Notes under the pieces: model-generated
What the model was told of the DNA's origin: nothing
What the model saw: the letters and a program-made list of their open reading frames with translations, nothing else
Databases searched by the model: none
Shown: piece by piece, positions 42,965 through 51,603 of the stretch
Position numbering within the stretch: the first letter of the stretch is position 1
How the letters are laid out: each line of letters begins with the position of its first letter
Assembly: GCA_035308365.1 (NCBI GenBank)
Contig: DATGGU010000079.1
Location: 1 to 64,000, forward strand
From: PALSA-505 sp035308365
Lineage (GTDB): Bacteria > Actinomycetota > Actinomycetes > Streptosporangiales > Streptosporangiaceae
DNA length: 64,000 bases
Direction of reading: 5' to 3'
Translations under genes and position numbers: made by a program

Positions 42965-43974
42965 CCGCCGTGATGCCCGAGGGCGTGGTGATCGCCCGGG
43001 ATCTCGTCGGTCCCGCGCTGGCAGCCTCGATCGACCGGCTGACTCCCGAGGTCCGGGCGGTGGCCGCCTACCACCTGGGCCTGACCGACGCCGAAGGCCG
43101 GCCGACCGGGTCGGGTGGCAAGGCACTGCGGCCCGCCCTCGCGCTGCTGTCCGCCCGGGCCACCGGCGCCGAGCCGAAGCGCGGCGTCCCGGCCGCGGTC
43201 GCGGTCGAGCTGGTGCACAACTTCTCTCTCCTGCACGACGACATCATGGACGGCGACATCGAGCGCAGGCACCGGCCCACGGCCTGGAAGGTCTACGGGA
43301 TCGGCCCGGCCATCCTGGCCGGCGACGCCATGCTGGCGCTGGCCCAGGACATCCTGCTGGAGGAAGGCGGCGCCCAGGGAAGCTGGGCGGCCCGCTGCGT
43401 CAACGCCGCCGTGCTGCGGCTCATCGCCGGCCAGGGCTCGGACCTGGCCTTCGAGAAGCGCGATGACGTCACGCTGAGCGAGTGCATGACGATGGCCGGC
43501 GACAAGACCGCCGCGCTGATGGCCTGTGCCTGCAGCATCGGCGCCGTGCATCTGGGTGCCCCGCCCGCGCTGGCCATGGGCCTGGCCGGGTTCGGTGCCC
43601 ACATCGGCTTGGCCTTCCAGCTCACCGACGACCTGCTCGGCATCTGGGGGGCACCGGAGATCACCGGCAAGCCGGTCCGGGCCGACCTGCGGGCCAGGAA
43701 GAAGTCGCTCCCCGTCGTGGCGGCCCTGAACAGCGGCATGACCCAGGGCGATGAGCTGCGCGAGCTGCTCGGCCGCCCGGAAGAACTCACCGAGCAGGAC
43801 CTGATCCACGCGGCCCGGCTGGTCGAGGAGTCCGGCGGCAAGCGGTGGACCGAAGCCGAGGCGGACAGCCAGCTCGCCGAGGCGGAGCGCTGCCTGGCCG
43901 AGACTGACATGCCCGCCGACGTCCGGGCGGAGTTCTCCGCGATCGCCCAGTTCATCACCACCAGGCAGAGCTGA
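42961..43974 (+). CDS. polyprenyl diphosphate synthase (farnesyl-type)
   Basis: 337 residues. Head-to-tail prenyl transferase with the first Asp-rich motif in LLHDDIMDGDIERRHRPTAW and the second in AFQLTDDLLGIWGAPEITGK. Standing between hpnE and shc, it would make the farnesyl diphosphate consumed by HpnC/D, as in other actinomycete hopanoid clusters. Chain length cannot be set by sequence alone. The ATG overlaps the hpnE stop (ATGA). The 3' end runs into an 18-bp repeat. Confidence 0.9.
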   Translation: MTAVMPEGVVIARDLVGPALAASIDRLTPEVRAVAAYHLGLTDAEGRPTGSGGKALRPALALLSARATGAEPKRGVPAAVAVELVHNFSLLHDDIMDGDIERRHRPTAWKVYGIGPAILAGDAMLALAQDILLEEGGAQGSWAARCVNAAVLRLIAGQGSDLAFEKRDDVTLSECMTMAGDKTAALMACACSIGAVHLGAPPALAMGLAGFGAHIGLAFQLTDDLLGIWGAPEITGKPVRADLRARKKSLPVVAALNSGMTQGDELRELLGRPEELTEQDLIHAARLVEESGGKRWTEAEADSQLAEAERCLAETDMPADVRAEFSAIAQFITTRQS

Positions 43975-44011
43975 GCCACCAGGCGGAGCTGAGCCACCAG
44001 GCAGAGCTGAT
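43958..44011. repeat. 18-bp tandem repeat at the 3' end of the prenyl synthase gene
   Basis: Three copies of CCACCAGGCAGAGCTGAG, one base different in the second and one at the end of the third. The first copy encodes the last residues and stop (TTRQS), so the repeat duplicates the gene terminus and adds 36 bases before shc. Confidence 0.9.
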
Positions 44012-44027
44012 CCCTCAAGGAGACCGG

Positions 44028-46076
44028 ATGACGCTGACGCAGACTGGGCCGCAGGCCGGAGCTGCCGGGACCCCCGAAGCCGCCCGGCTGACGCTCAAGC
44101 GTGCGCGCGACCACCTGGCCGGGCTCCAGCACGAGGCGGGCTGGTGGCAAGGCGAGCTCGAGACCAACGTCACCATGGACGCCGAAGACCTGATGCTGCG
44201 TCAGTTCCTCGGCATCGCGACGGAGGCTGAGAGCGCCGCGGCGGCCCGCTGGATCCGGTCCAAGCAGCGTGTCGACGGCACCTGGGCCAACTTCTACGGC
44301 GGGCCCGGTGACCTGTCCACCACGATCGAGGCCTATGTGGCGCTGCGGCTGGCCGGGGACACTCCGGATCTGCCGCACATGAAGACGGCGGCAGACTGGA
44401 TCGTCGGGTGCGGCGGGATCGAGGCGTCCCGGGTGTTCACCCGGATCTGGCTGGCGCTGCTCGGGCAATGGTCCTGGGACGCGCTGCCGGTGATCCCGCC
44501 CGAGCTGATCTACCTTCCGGCGTGGTTCCCGCTCAACATCTATGACTGGGGGTGCTGGGCGCGCCAGACGATCGTGCCGCTGGCGATCGTGGGCGCGCTG
44601 AAGCCGTCCCGGGCCTTGCCGTTCGGGCTGGATGAGCTGAAGACCGGGGTTGCGCCGTCCGGGAAGGACCGGGATCCCTGGTCGGTGCTGTTCAACGGTC
44701 TGGATAAGGCGCTGCACGTTTATGAGAAAGCAGCGTTCAGGGCGGGCCGCCGGCGCTCGATCGTGGGGCCGCCGGCGGAGCCGGACGGCCCTCGCCCGGC
44801 CATCGCCGCCTCGGTTAGCCCCACAGGGCGATGGGGGAAGGGACCGGCCGCAGCGGTCAGGCGGGCGGCGCTGCGGCGGTGTGCCGAATGGGTTATCGCC
44901 CGGCAGGAAAGGGATGGGTGCTGGGGTGGGATTCAGCCACCCTGGGTGTACTCGCTGATCGCGCTGAACCTGCTGGGGTACCGGCTTGATCATCCGGTGA
45001 TGGCCAGGGGGCTGGAAGGCCTCAAGCGGTTCACGATCATTGAGGACGGGCCGGACGGGCCGACCCGGCGGCTTGAGGCTTGCCAGTCGCCGGTGTGGGA
45101 CACCGTGCTGGCGATGGTGGCGCTGGGGGACGCCGGGGTCGCGCCGGACGACCCGGTCATGACCAGGGCGGCCACCTGGGTGCTGGATGAGGAGACGCCG
45201 GGGCCGGGGGACTGGCAGGTGCGGCGGCCGGGGACCGAGGTTGGCGGGTGGGCCTTCGAGTTCGACAACGACGGGTACCCGGACACCGACGACACGGCCG
45301 AGGTGCTGCTGGCGCTGCGCAGGCGCTGGCCGGTGGGCGGGGCGACGCCGCCGCGGGCGGAGGATGCCATACGGCGGGCTGTGCAGTGGCTGGTGGGGAT
45401 GCAGTCGAAGGACGGCGGCTGGGGGGCGTTCGACGCGGACAATGACCGGCAGCTCGTGAACAAGCTGCCGTTCTGTGACTTCGGTGCGGTGATCGACCCG
45501 CCGTCGGCGGACGTGACGGCGCACATCGTGGAGGCGCTGGCACACGAGGGCATGGCCGGGTCGCGGGCGGTCCGGCGAGGGGTCACCTGGCTGCTGAAGG
45601 CGCAGGAGGCGGACGGGTCCTGGTTCGGGCGGTGGGGCGCCAACTACGTCTACGGCACCGGGGCCGTGGTCCCGGCGCTGATCGCCGCCGGGGTGAAGCC
45701 GGGCAAGCCGTGCATCCGGCGGGCCGTGGCGTGGCTGGAGGCTCACCAGAACGCCGACGGCGGATGGGGCGAGGATCTGCGGTCCTACGACGATCCGGCG
45801 CTGGCCGGGCAGGGTGAGTCCACCGCTTCGCAGACGGCCTGGGCGCTGCTCGCACTGCTCGCGGCCGGGGGACCGCGAGCGGCGGAGAACCCGGCGATCG
45901 AGCGCGGGATCGCCTGGCTGGCCACCACCCAGCGAGCCGACGGGACCTGGGACGAGCCGCAGTACACCGGGACCGGCTTCCCAGGCGACTTCTACATCAA
46001 CTACCACCTGTACCGCCTGGTCTTTCCGGTCAGTGCCCTCGGGCGCTACCTGCGGGCTCTCGGGGGGGCGGCATGA
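44028..46076 (+). CDS. shc: squalene-hopene cyclase
   Basis: Cyclises squalene to hopene/hopanol at the membrane. 682 residues. The catalytic acid motif DTDD is at 419-422 in DGYPDTDDTAEVLLALR. Several QW repeats are visible (AVQWLVGMQSKDGGWGAFD, HQNADGGWGEDL, QRADGTWDEPQYTGTG). The terminus DFYINYHLYRLVFPVSALGR is diagnostic. An insert near 255-275 (SIVGPPAEPDGPRP) is variable. AAGGAG lies six bases upstream. It overlaps the next gene as ATGA. Confidence 0.97.
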   Translation: MTLTQTGPQAGAAGTPEAARLTLKRARDHLAGLQHEAGWWQGELETNVTMDAEDLMLRQFLGIATEAESAAAARWIRSKQRVDGTWANFYGGPGDLSTTIEAYVALRLAGDTPDLPHMKTAADWIVGCGGIEASRVFTRIWLALLGQWSWDALPVIPPELIYLPAWFPLNIYDWGCWARQTIVPLAIVGALKPSRALPFGLDELKTGVAPSGKDRDPWSVLFNGLDKALHVYEKAAFRAGRRRSIVGPPAEPDGPRPAIAASVSPTGRWGKGPAAAVRRAALRRCAEWVIARQERDGCWGGIQPPWVYSLIALNLLGYRLDHPVMARGLEGLKRFTIIEDGPDGPTRRLEACQSPVWDTVLAMVALGDAGVAPDDPVMTRAATWVLDEETPGPGDWQVRRPGTEVGGWAFEFDNDGYPDTDDTAEVLLALRRRWPVGGATPPRAEDAIRRAVQWLVGMQSKDGGWGAFDADNDRQLVNKLPFCDFGAVIDPPSADVTAHIVEALAHEGMAGSRAVRRGVTWLLKAQEADGSWFGRWGANYVYGTGAVVPALIAAGVKPGKPCIRRAVAWLEAHQNADGGWGEDLRSYDDPALAGQGESTASQTAWALLALLAAGGPRAAENPAIERGIAWLATTQRADGTWDEPQYTGTGFPGDFYINYHLYRLVFPVSALGRYLRALGGAA

Positions 46077-47650
46077 CGAGCCAGGTCGCCGATGGTGGCG
46101 CCGGGACCGTCCGGGAGCCGCTGCTGGTATGCGCGCCGCTAGGAGTGGAGGCGCGGGCGCTGCGGCGTGGGTTGCCCCGGGCTGGTGGTAAAGGCTCTGC
46201 CGTCGCGAATGCCGGGCGGGTTGTGCGCACCGGCTATGGACCCGTACGGGCGCACAAAGCCGCCGGTAAGTTCGCTGGGGAACCGTTCGGGAAAATGATC
46301 GTCGCGGGTGTGGGCGCGGGCTTGGATCCAAGCCTCAGGCCGGGCGACATTGTCGTCGGGACCGAGGTCGTAACCGACGGCGCGGACAGTGGCGTGCGGT
46401 GTGCGTCGGCGCCGCTGCTGGCCGGGGAGCTGCGCCGGGCCGGGCTGCGGGTGCGGACCGGGCGGATCGTGACCGTTGACCACCTGGTCAGCGGGACCGA
46501 CCGGGAGCGGCTGGCCCGCACCGGCGCGCTGGCGGCCGACATGGAGTCCGCGCAGCTCGCGGCGGCGGCGGGTGCCAGGCCGCTGGTCGTGATCAGGGCG
46601 ATCTCCGATATCCCCGGCCGGACCCTGGTGCACCCCCGGACCGTGACCGGTGGGCTGGCCGCGTTGCGCTCGTTGCGCGAGGCGGGACCGGTGCTGGAGC
46701 GGTGGGCGGCGGCGGCCGGGGAGCGGCAGGTGCTGCTGGCCGGGCCGCGGTCGTTCTGTGCGGGCGTGGAGCGGGCCATCGAGGTCGTCGAGCGGGTGCT
46801 CGACCGGCAGGGACCGCCGGTCTACGTGCGCAAGCAGATTGTGCACAACACCCGGGTGGTCAGCGACCTGGAGCAGCGCGGCGCCATTTTCGTCGACGAG
46901 CTCGACGAGGTGCCAGACGGGTCGACCGTGGTGTTCTCCGCGCACGGCGTCGCGCCGGCGGTGCGGCAGGAGGCGGCGGCCCGTGGGCTGACCACCGTGG
47001 ACGCGACCTGCCCGCTGGTCTCCAAGGTGCATGCGGAGGTCCGGCGGTTCGCCGGCGAGGGGTACCTGGTCGCACTGATCGGGCACGCCGGGCACGAGGA
47101 AGTCGTGGGCACGCTCGGCGAGGCGCCACAGTCCACCGTGCTCATCGAGACCGAGGATGACGTGGCGAAGCTGACCCCGCCACAGCAGGACAAGATCGCC
47201 TACCTGATGCAGACCACGCTGGCCACCGACGAGGCCAGCGGGATCGCCGAGGCCATCACCAGCAGGTTCCCCAGTGCCCGCGGTCCGCGAAGCGACGACA
47301 TCTGCTACGCGACCACCAACCGGCAGAACGCCATCCGTGCGGTGGCGGCCGAGGCGGACCTGGTGCTGGTGGCCGGTTCGGCCAACTCGTCCAACTCGGT
47401 GCGGCTGGTCGAGCGCGCCGAGCGGGCAGGAACGCCTGCCCATCTGATCGACGGCCCGGAGGACATACAGCTCAGCTGGCTGGAGGGCGTGTCCACCATC
47501 GGGCTGACCGCGGGCGCCTCGGCGCCACCCGCGGTGGTCGAGGAGATCATCGACGCGCTGCGCGGGCTCGGGCCCGTGCGGACCAGCGAACGTGTGATCA
47601 CCACCGAATCGATCCGGTTCGGCCTGCCCCGAGAGGTCAGGAGAAAGTAA
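46073..47650 (+). CDS. hpnG-ispH: fused HpnG nucleosidase and IspH reductase
   Basis: A 525-residue single ORF. Residues 1-218 match hopanoid HpnG, which removes adenine from adenosylhopane: CAPLGVEARALRRGL, GYGPVRAHKAAGKF, VAGVGAGLDPSLRPGDIVVG and ADMESAQLAAAAGA. Residues 220-525 are a complete IspH (HMBPP reductase, 4Fe-4S): LLAGPRSFCAGVERAIEVVE, the His in VFSAHGVA, Cys in VDATCPLVSKVH, GHAGHEE, Cys in DICYATTNRQNAI and ending GLTAGASAPPAVVEEI. No stop or Met lies at the junction. However, GTG 46730 (the VLLAGP codon) has GGGGAG six bases upstream, so internal initiation could also give free IspH. ATGA overlap with shc. Confidence 0.93.
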   Translation: MTSQVADGGAGTVREPLLVCAPLGVEARALRRGLPRAGGKGSAVANAGRVVRTGYGPVRAHKAAGKFAGEPFGKMIVAGVGAGLDPSLRPGDIVVGTEVVTDGADSGVRCASAPLLAGELRRAGLRVRTGRIVTVDHLVSGTDRERLARTGALAADMESAQLAAAAGARPLVVIRAISDIPGRTLVHPRTVTGGLAALRSLREAGPVLERWAAAAGERQVLLAGPRSFCAGVERAIEVVERVLDRQGPPVYVRKQIVHNTRVVSDLEQRGAIFVDELDEVPDGSTVVFSAHGVAPAVRQEAAARGLTTVDATCPLVSKVHAEVRRFAGEGYLVALIGHAGHEEVVGTLGEAPQSTVLIETEDDVAKLTPPQQDKIAYLMQTTLATDEASGIAEAITSRFPSARGPRSDDICYATTNRQNAIRAVAAEADLVLVAGSANSSNSVRLVERAERAGTPAHLIDGPEDIQLSWLEGVSTIGLTAGASAPPAVVEEIIDALRGLGPVRTSERVITTESIRFGLPREVRRK

Positions 47651-47712
47651 CTGAATCCGCGCGCCGGGAATCGCCGGGGAAACCAGAGCCCTCCCGAGGA
47701 GGTAGGGGATTA

Positions 47713-48717
47713 ATGAGCATGCCGTTGCGTCAGAGTCTGCGGATCGGCTCCTATCTGATCCGCCAGAAGCTGGCCCGCAATACGAAGTTCCCGCTGCTCG
47801 TCGAGCTCGAACCGCTGTTCGCATGCAACCTGAAGTGCGCGGGCTGCGGCAAGATCCAGCAGCCGCACACGTTGCTCAAGCAGCGCATGCCCGTCGAGCA
47901 GGCCATCGCCGCGATCGAAGAATCCGGCGCGCCGATGGTGTCGATCGCCGGCGGCGAGCCGCTCATGCACCCGCAGATCGACGAGATCGTCCGCCAGCTC
48001 ATCGCCAGGAAGAAGTTCGTCTTCCTGTGCACGAACGCACTGCTCATGCCCAAGAAGCTGGACAAGTTCAAGCCGTCCCCCTACTTCGCCTGGGTGGTGC
48101 ACATCGACGGGCTTCAGGAGCGGCACGACGAGTCGGTCTGCAAGGAAGGCGTGTTCGACGAGGCGGTCGCGGCGATCAAGGAGGCCAAGAGCCGCGGGTT
48201 CACGGTCAACACGAACACCACGTTCTTCACCAACGACAGCCCGCAGACCGTCATCGACGTGCTCAACTACCTCAACGACGATCTGGGCATCGACCAGATG
48301 CAGATCTCGCCGGCCTACGCCTATGAGAAGGCACCGGACCAGGAGCACTTCCTCGGCGTGACCGAGACCAGGGAACTGTTCAAGAAGGCGTTCGCCGGCG
48401 GTAACAGGAAGCGCTGGCGGCTGAACCACTCACCGCTGTTCCTGGACTTCCTGGAGGGCAAGACCGACTTCGGCTGCACCGCGTGGGGCATCCCGTCCTA
48501 CTCGCTGCTCGGCTGGCAGCGCCCCTGCTACCTGATGGCCGACGGCTATGTGAAGACCTACAAGGAGCTGATCGAGACCACCGACTGGGACGCCTACGGC
48601 CGCGGCAAGGATCCGCGCTGCTCGAACTGCATGGCCCACTGCGGCTACGAGCCGTCCGCCGTCCTGGCCACCATGGGCTCCCTGCGTGAGTCCCTGCGCG
48701 CCATCCGGGGTCACTAG
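47713..48717 (+). CDS. hpnH: adenosylhopane synthase HpnH (radical SAM)
   Basis: 334 residues. Radical SAM enzyme that attaches 5'-deoxyadenosyl to hopene. The cluster motif CxxxCxxC is FACNLKCAGCGK (Cys38, 42, 45); SIAGGEPLMHPQIDEIV is the GGE ribose motif. The C-terminus has an additional CSNCMAHCGYEPSAV pattern, the SPASM-like Cys typical of HpnH. It sits 62 bases after the HpnG-IspH gene with GGAGG nine bases before the ATG. Its substrate is provided by Shc, its product is taken by HpnG. Confidence 0.96.
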   Translation: MSMPLRQSLRIGSYLIRQKLARNTKFPLLVELEPLFACNLKCAGCGKIQQPHTLLKQRMPVEQAIAAIEESGAPMVSIAGGEPLMHPQIDEIVRQLIARKKFVFLCTNALLMPKKLDKFKPSPYFAWVVHIDGLQERHDESVCKEGVFDEAVAAIKEAKSRGFTVNTNTTFFTNDSPQTVIDVLNYLNDDLGIDQMQISPAYAYEKAPDQEHFLGVTETRELFKKAFAGGNRKRWRLNHSPLFLDFLEGKTDFGCTAWGIPSYSLLGWQRPCYLMADGYVKTYKELIETTDWDAYGRGKDPRCSNCMAHCGYEPSAVLATMGSLRESLRAIRGH

Positions 48718-48718
48718 C

Positions 48719-48832
48719 ATCCAGGCAACCGTCGGGGTGGTGGCCGGCCCGCCGGGGGCGGGCGAGAGCACGGTGGCGAACCTGATGCTGGCTGCCCCGA
48801 GGCCGGATCAGGTGCCGGACGGGCAGGGATAG
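48719..48832 (+). pseudogene. possible P-loop gene fragment
   Basis: 37 codons directly after hpnH read as IQATVGVVAGPPGAGESTVA and then a stop. The GPPGAGES block resembles a Walker A in which Lys has become Glu. There is no start or ribosome site and nothing of the rest of the protein. It may be chance or a deletion scar. Confidence 0.3.
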
Positions 48833-49431
48833 AACATCTTCGCGTTAAGGTTCACGTCGAATTTGACCGCGGTGAACCCGTAGCCGGGCGCGTAGACGGT
48901 CTGGCAGTAGGTGCTGAAGTCGTGCTTGTGGCTGCACGTCTGCCCGGGGTTACAGACATAGTGATCCTGGGCGTACTCGGCCTCGCCGACCCACTTGCCG
49001 GTGGGCTGGTTCCTGGTGACGTCGGTGCTGAAGTCGTCCCAGCCGCACGGGGTGTGGCCGGCCAGCGCGGTGCAGGTGATCCCGTACTGGCTGCTGCCCT
49101 TCAGCGAGGACGCGAAGCACTGGTGATACCGGTAGCACTCCTCGACGACGGCCCCGTCCGCGTAGTGCCGTCCCCACCAGCTCAGGTACGGGCTGTCCGG
49201 CCGCCGCGACCGTGCCGCCGTCCCTGAGCTGCCCGGTCACCCGCAGCGTGCCACGATGCACCGGCGCCGGGATCGCGGCCACCTGCCGCGCCGCGGCCTG
49301 GCCCACCCCGGCCACCTGCCCACCCCGGCCACCTGCCGCGCCGCGGCCTGCCCTGCCCCGGCCGGCAGCCAGCCGACCCCGGTGATCACCACAACGCCAA
49401 CCGCTACCCGAACTCGCCAGGTCACCGGCAT
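48808..49431 (-). pseudogene. frameshifted gene for a secreted Cys-rich protein
   Basis: Three minus-strand frames together read as one secreted protein. Frame 1 starts at 49431 with a signal peptide (VRVAVGVVVITGVGWLPAGA). Frame 2 continues PVHRGTLRVTGQLRDGGTVA. Frame 3 gives about 130 residues without a start codon: PYLSWWGRHYADGAVVEECY, then CGWDDFSTDV, then HYVCNPGQTCSHKHDFSTYC, ending PCPSGT before a stop at 48808-48810. Six or more Cys residues suggest disulfides outside the cell. Two frameshifts are needed, so decay is likely; sequencing error cannot be ruled out. Confidence 0.6.
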
Positions 49432-49446
49432 CGCCAGCCTCCAGAG

Positions 49447-50058
49447 CTAACCCGCACCGGCGGCCAGGCCATGCAGGATCCGTGTCACCAGTTCGCCGGC
49501 CCGGTCGCGCTCCGCACCCGGGTCACCGGCCGTGGCCACCGCCAGGCCGGCCTCCCAGAGGGCGCCGAGCAGCATCCGTGCGGTCAGGTCGCCGGGCGGC
49601 ACGTCGATGTAGCCGCTCGCAACCAGCGCGTCCAGCGTTGCCTTCACCATGCCGAGGAAGTACCGGTCCTCGATTTCCTTCCACCGGGCCCAGCCCAGCG
49701 CGGCGGGTGCGTCCTCCAGCGCGATGCGGCGGAAGTCCTCCTTACAGCACTCGGTCAGGAAGCTCTGCACACCCGCCGTGATGACCTCCCAGGGATCCGC
49801 GATCCCGGCGACCCGTTCCTCGATCCTCGCCACCAGGCGCTCTTCCATCTGGATGAAGGCCGCCTCGAACAGCTCGGCTTTGCCGGCGAAGTGGTGGTAG
49901 ACGCCGCCCTTGGTCACCCGCGCCGTCTCGGCGATGGCATCGATGCTCGCCCTGGTGAACCCGTCGGCGGCGAACCGGGCCACCGCGGCCGAAACGATCG
50001 CGGCCCTGGTGACTTCGGCGTACTCCTCACGGCGGCTCTTGACGGTCACAGTCGTCAA
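49447..50058 (-). CDS. TetR-family repressor
   Basis: 203 residues. The helix-turn-helix is TRASIDAIAETARVTKGGVY then HHFAGKAELFEA (about 34-65); the rest is the helical ligand domain with a TetR_C-type pattern (FLTECCKEDFRRIALEDAPA). TTG 50058 starts it, with TAAAGT just upstream, suggesting leaderless expression. It is divergent from an alpha/beta hydrolase and the shared gap contains a perfect dyad. Confidence 0.9.
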   Translation of the reverse strand: MTTVTVKSRREEYAEVTRAAIVSAAVARFAADGFTRASIDAIAETARVTKGGVYHHFAGKAELFEAAFIQMEERLVARIEERVAGIADPWEVITAGVQSFLTECCKEDFRRIALEDAPAALGWARWKEIEDRYFLGMVKATLDALVASGYIDVPPGDLTARMLLGALWEAGLAVATAGDPGAERDRAGELVTRILHGLAAGAG

Positions 50059-50067
50059 GAGTACTTT

Positions 50068-50084
50068 ACAGACTATGAGTCTGT
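50068..50084. promoter_or_regulatory. TetR operator centred on the hydrolase start codon
   Basis: ACAGACT, ATG, AGTCTGT: a perfect 7-bp dyad whose 3-base centre is the ATG of the adjacent hydrolase gene. It lies 10 bases from the tetR start. A bound repressor would cover both starts. TACTTT seven bases before the ATG may be a -10 of a leaderless mRNA. Confidence 0.8.
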
Positions 50085-50995
50085 CAGAAACTAATGACTT
50101 GTCAGAAACTAATGACCTGTCAGAAACCGAAAGTCAGTCAACCACGCAACAGCTCGGCCGGCGCCGGATCGCGACTGCCTTCGGTGACATCGCCTACGCC
50201 GAAACCGGCAGCGGCTCCGTCGCCCTGTTCGTACACGGCGTGTTCCTCAACGCCAACCTGTGGCGGCACCAGCTCGCCGCCCTCGGTGACATCCGCCGCT
50301 GCGTCGCCGTCGACCTGCTCGCCCACGGCGCGAGCCCATGCCCACCGCCCGGCCCGTTCACCCTGCAGACCCAGGCCGACATGGTGCTCGCCCTGCTGGA
50401 CGCCCTCGGCGCGGACTCCGCCGACCTGGTCGGCAACGACACCGGTGGCGCGATCACTCAGCTCGTCGCGGCCAAGGCGCCGCACCGGGTCCGCTCGCTG
50501 ACCCTCACCAACTGCGACGCCCACGACAACTGGCCGCCGCCGGCCTTCGACCCGATCAGGGAGATGGCCACCACGGGCACGCTGGCCGCCGCGCTGCCCG
50601 CCCTGGCCACCGACCCGGCGCTGGCCCGCTCGTCGCTGGCCATGGGCTTCGAGCATCCCGACGACCTGCCCGATGAGTACCTGACCGGCATGTTCGCCCC
50701 GTTCACCGATCCGGCCAAGGCCAGCGCCCTGCAGGACTACATCGCGGCGATGGACTCCAGCGTGACCGTGGCCATCCGGGACGATCTCGCCCGGCTGCAG
50801 GCGCCGACCCTGGTGGTCTGGGGCACGGCCGACGAGTTCTTCGACAAGAGCTGGGCCCGCTGGCTGGAGGAACTGATCCCCGGCACCGTCCGGCGGACCG
50901 AATTGGACGGCGCCAAGCTCTTCTTCCCGGCCGAACGGTGGCAGGAATTCAACCTGGAACTGCGCTGGCTCTGGTCGGGCCGGTTTGCACGGTAA
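50075..50995 (+). CDS. alpha/beta hydrolase with N-terminal hexapeptide repeat
   Basis: 306 residues. The hydrolase fold has the oxyanion block FVHGVFLNANLWRHQL and a nucleophile elbow LVGNDTGGAI, where Asp rather than Ser is the nucleophile, as in haloalkane dehalogenase relatives. The third acid is in VVWGTADEFFD. The usual late catalytic His is not obvious: the region reads ELDGAKLFFPAERWQEFN, where His is replaced by Phe. The first 18 residues are LSETND repeats. The start ATG sits inside the TetR site. Confidence 0.8.
   Translation: MSLSETNDLSETNDLSETESQSTTQQLGRRRIATAFGDIAYAETGSGSVALFVHGVFLNANLWRHQLAALGDIRRCVAVDLLAHGASPCPPPGPFTLQTQADMVLALLDALGADSADLVGNDTGGAITQLVAAKAPHRVRSLTLTNCDAHDNWPPPAFDPIREMATTGTLAAALPALATDPALARSSLAMGFEHPDDLPDEYLTGMFAPFTDPAKASALQDYIAAMDSSVTVAIRDDLARLQAPTLVVWGTADEFFDKSWARWLEELIPGTVRRTELDGAKLFFPAERWQEFNLELRWLWSGRFAR
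50081..50134 (+). repeat. 18-bp in-frame tandem repeat, hydrolase N-terminus
   Basis: Copies CTGTCAGAAACTAATGAC and TTGTCAGAAACTAATGAC (one base different), then a third that matches for 11 bases and diverges. It encodes LSETND, LSETND, LSETES. The first unit begins inside the TetR dyad. Confidence 0.9.
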
Positions 50996-51154
50996 TCACC
51001 GAGCCTGAAGGCCGGCCCACCTCAGGGCAGGCAACGTGGGGTCATCCTCCAGTGGCTTTTCAGGATCCGCCAAGGAACCGCCGCGACGATAGTTGCGCGA
51101 CGCGGAAGATCACCGCATATCCGCCACCGGTGCCTGCGGCCCCTGAGGAGCCCT

Positions 51155-51557
51155 ATGTTCTTCACCTATCTCCGGAAGGGCAACCAGGCTGGTGAAAGCC
51201 CTGGCCGGGGTGGATCTGGTGATCGAGGACGGCGAGTGGCTGGCCATCCAGTGCCGCACCGGGCACGGCAAGACCACGCCGCTGCAGATGCCCTGCGGCC
51301 TGGACCGGCCCACCTCCGGCATGATCGAATTCGACGGCCAGGACCTGGCGGCCCTGCGGGAAAGCCAGCTCACCCATGTCCGGGCGACCTCGATCGGTTT
51401 CATCTTCCGGACGTTCAACCTGGTCCCGACCCTGTCCCGCCCAGGAGAATGGGGAAGCCGCCCTGGTCCCGCCGCACGTCGCCGCGGCCCGGCGCCGCGG
51501 CGATGCGCAGCGCGGAAGGCTGTCCATCGTCCACGCGCCCGAGGCAAAACCCGATGA
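51155..51557 (+). pseudogene. chimeric broken copy of the ABC exporter genes
   Basis: The first about 20 bases (ATGTTCTTCACCTATCTCCG) resemble the start of the permease gene at 54564; they then jump into DNA matching the ATPase gene at 56076 onward. The ATPase part reads VKALAGVDLVIEDGEWLAIQ, then RTGHGKTTPLQMPCGLDRP, then FRTFNLVPTLS, but has lost frame by one inserted base near 51190 and again after PTLS. Walker A is changed (TPL for TLL) and the Walker B and signature are gone. The copy is not functional. The 159 bases before it hold no gene. Confidence 0.85.
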
Positions 51558-51603
51558 CCCTGTTTCGCCCTGATGCTAGGCGCCGCACCCAGGGGGAGCC
51601 GCG

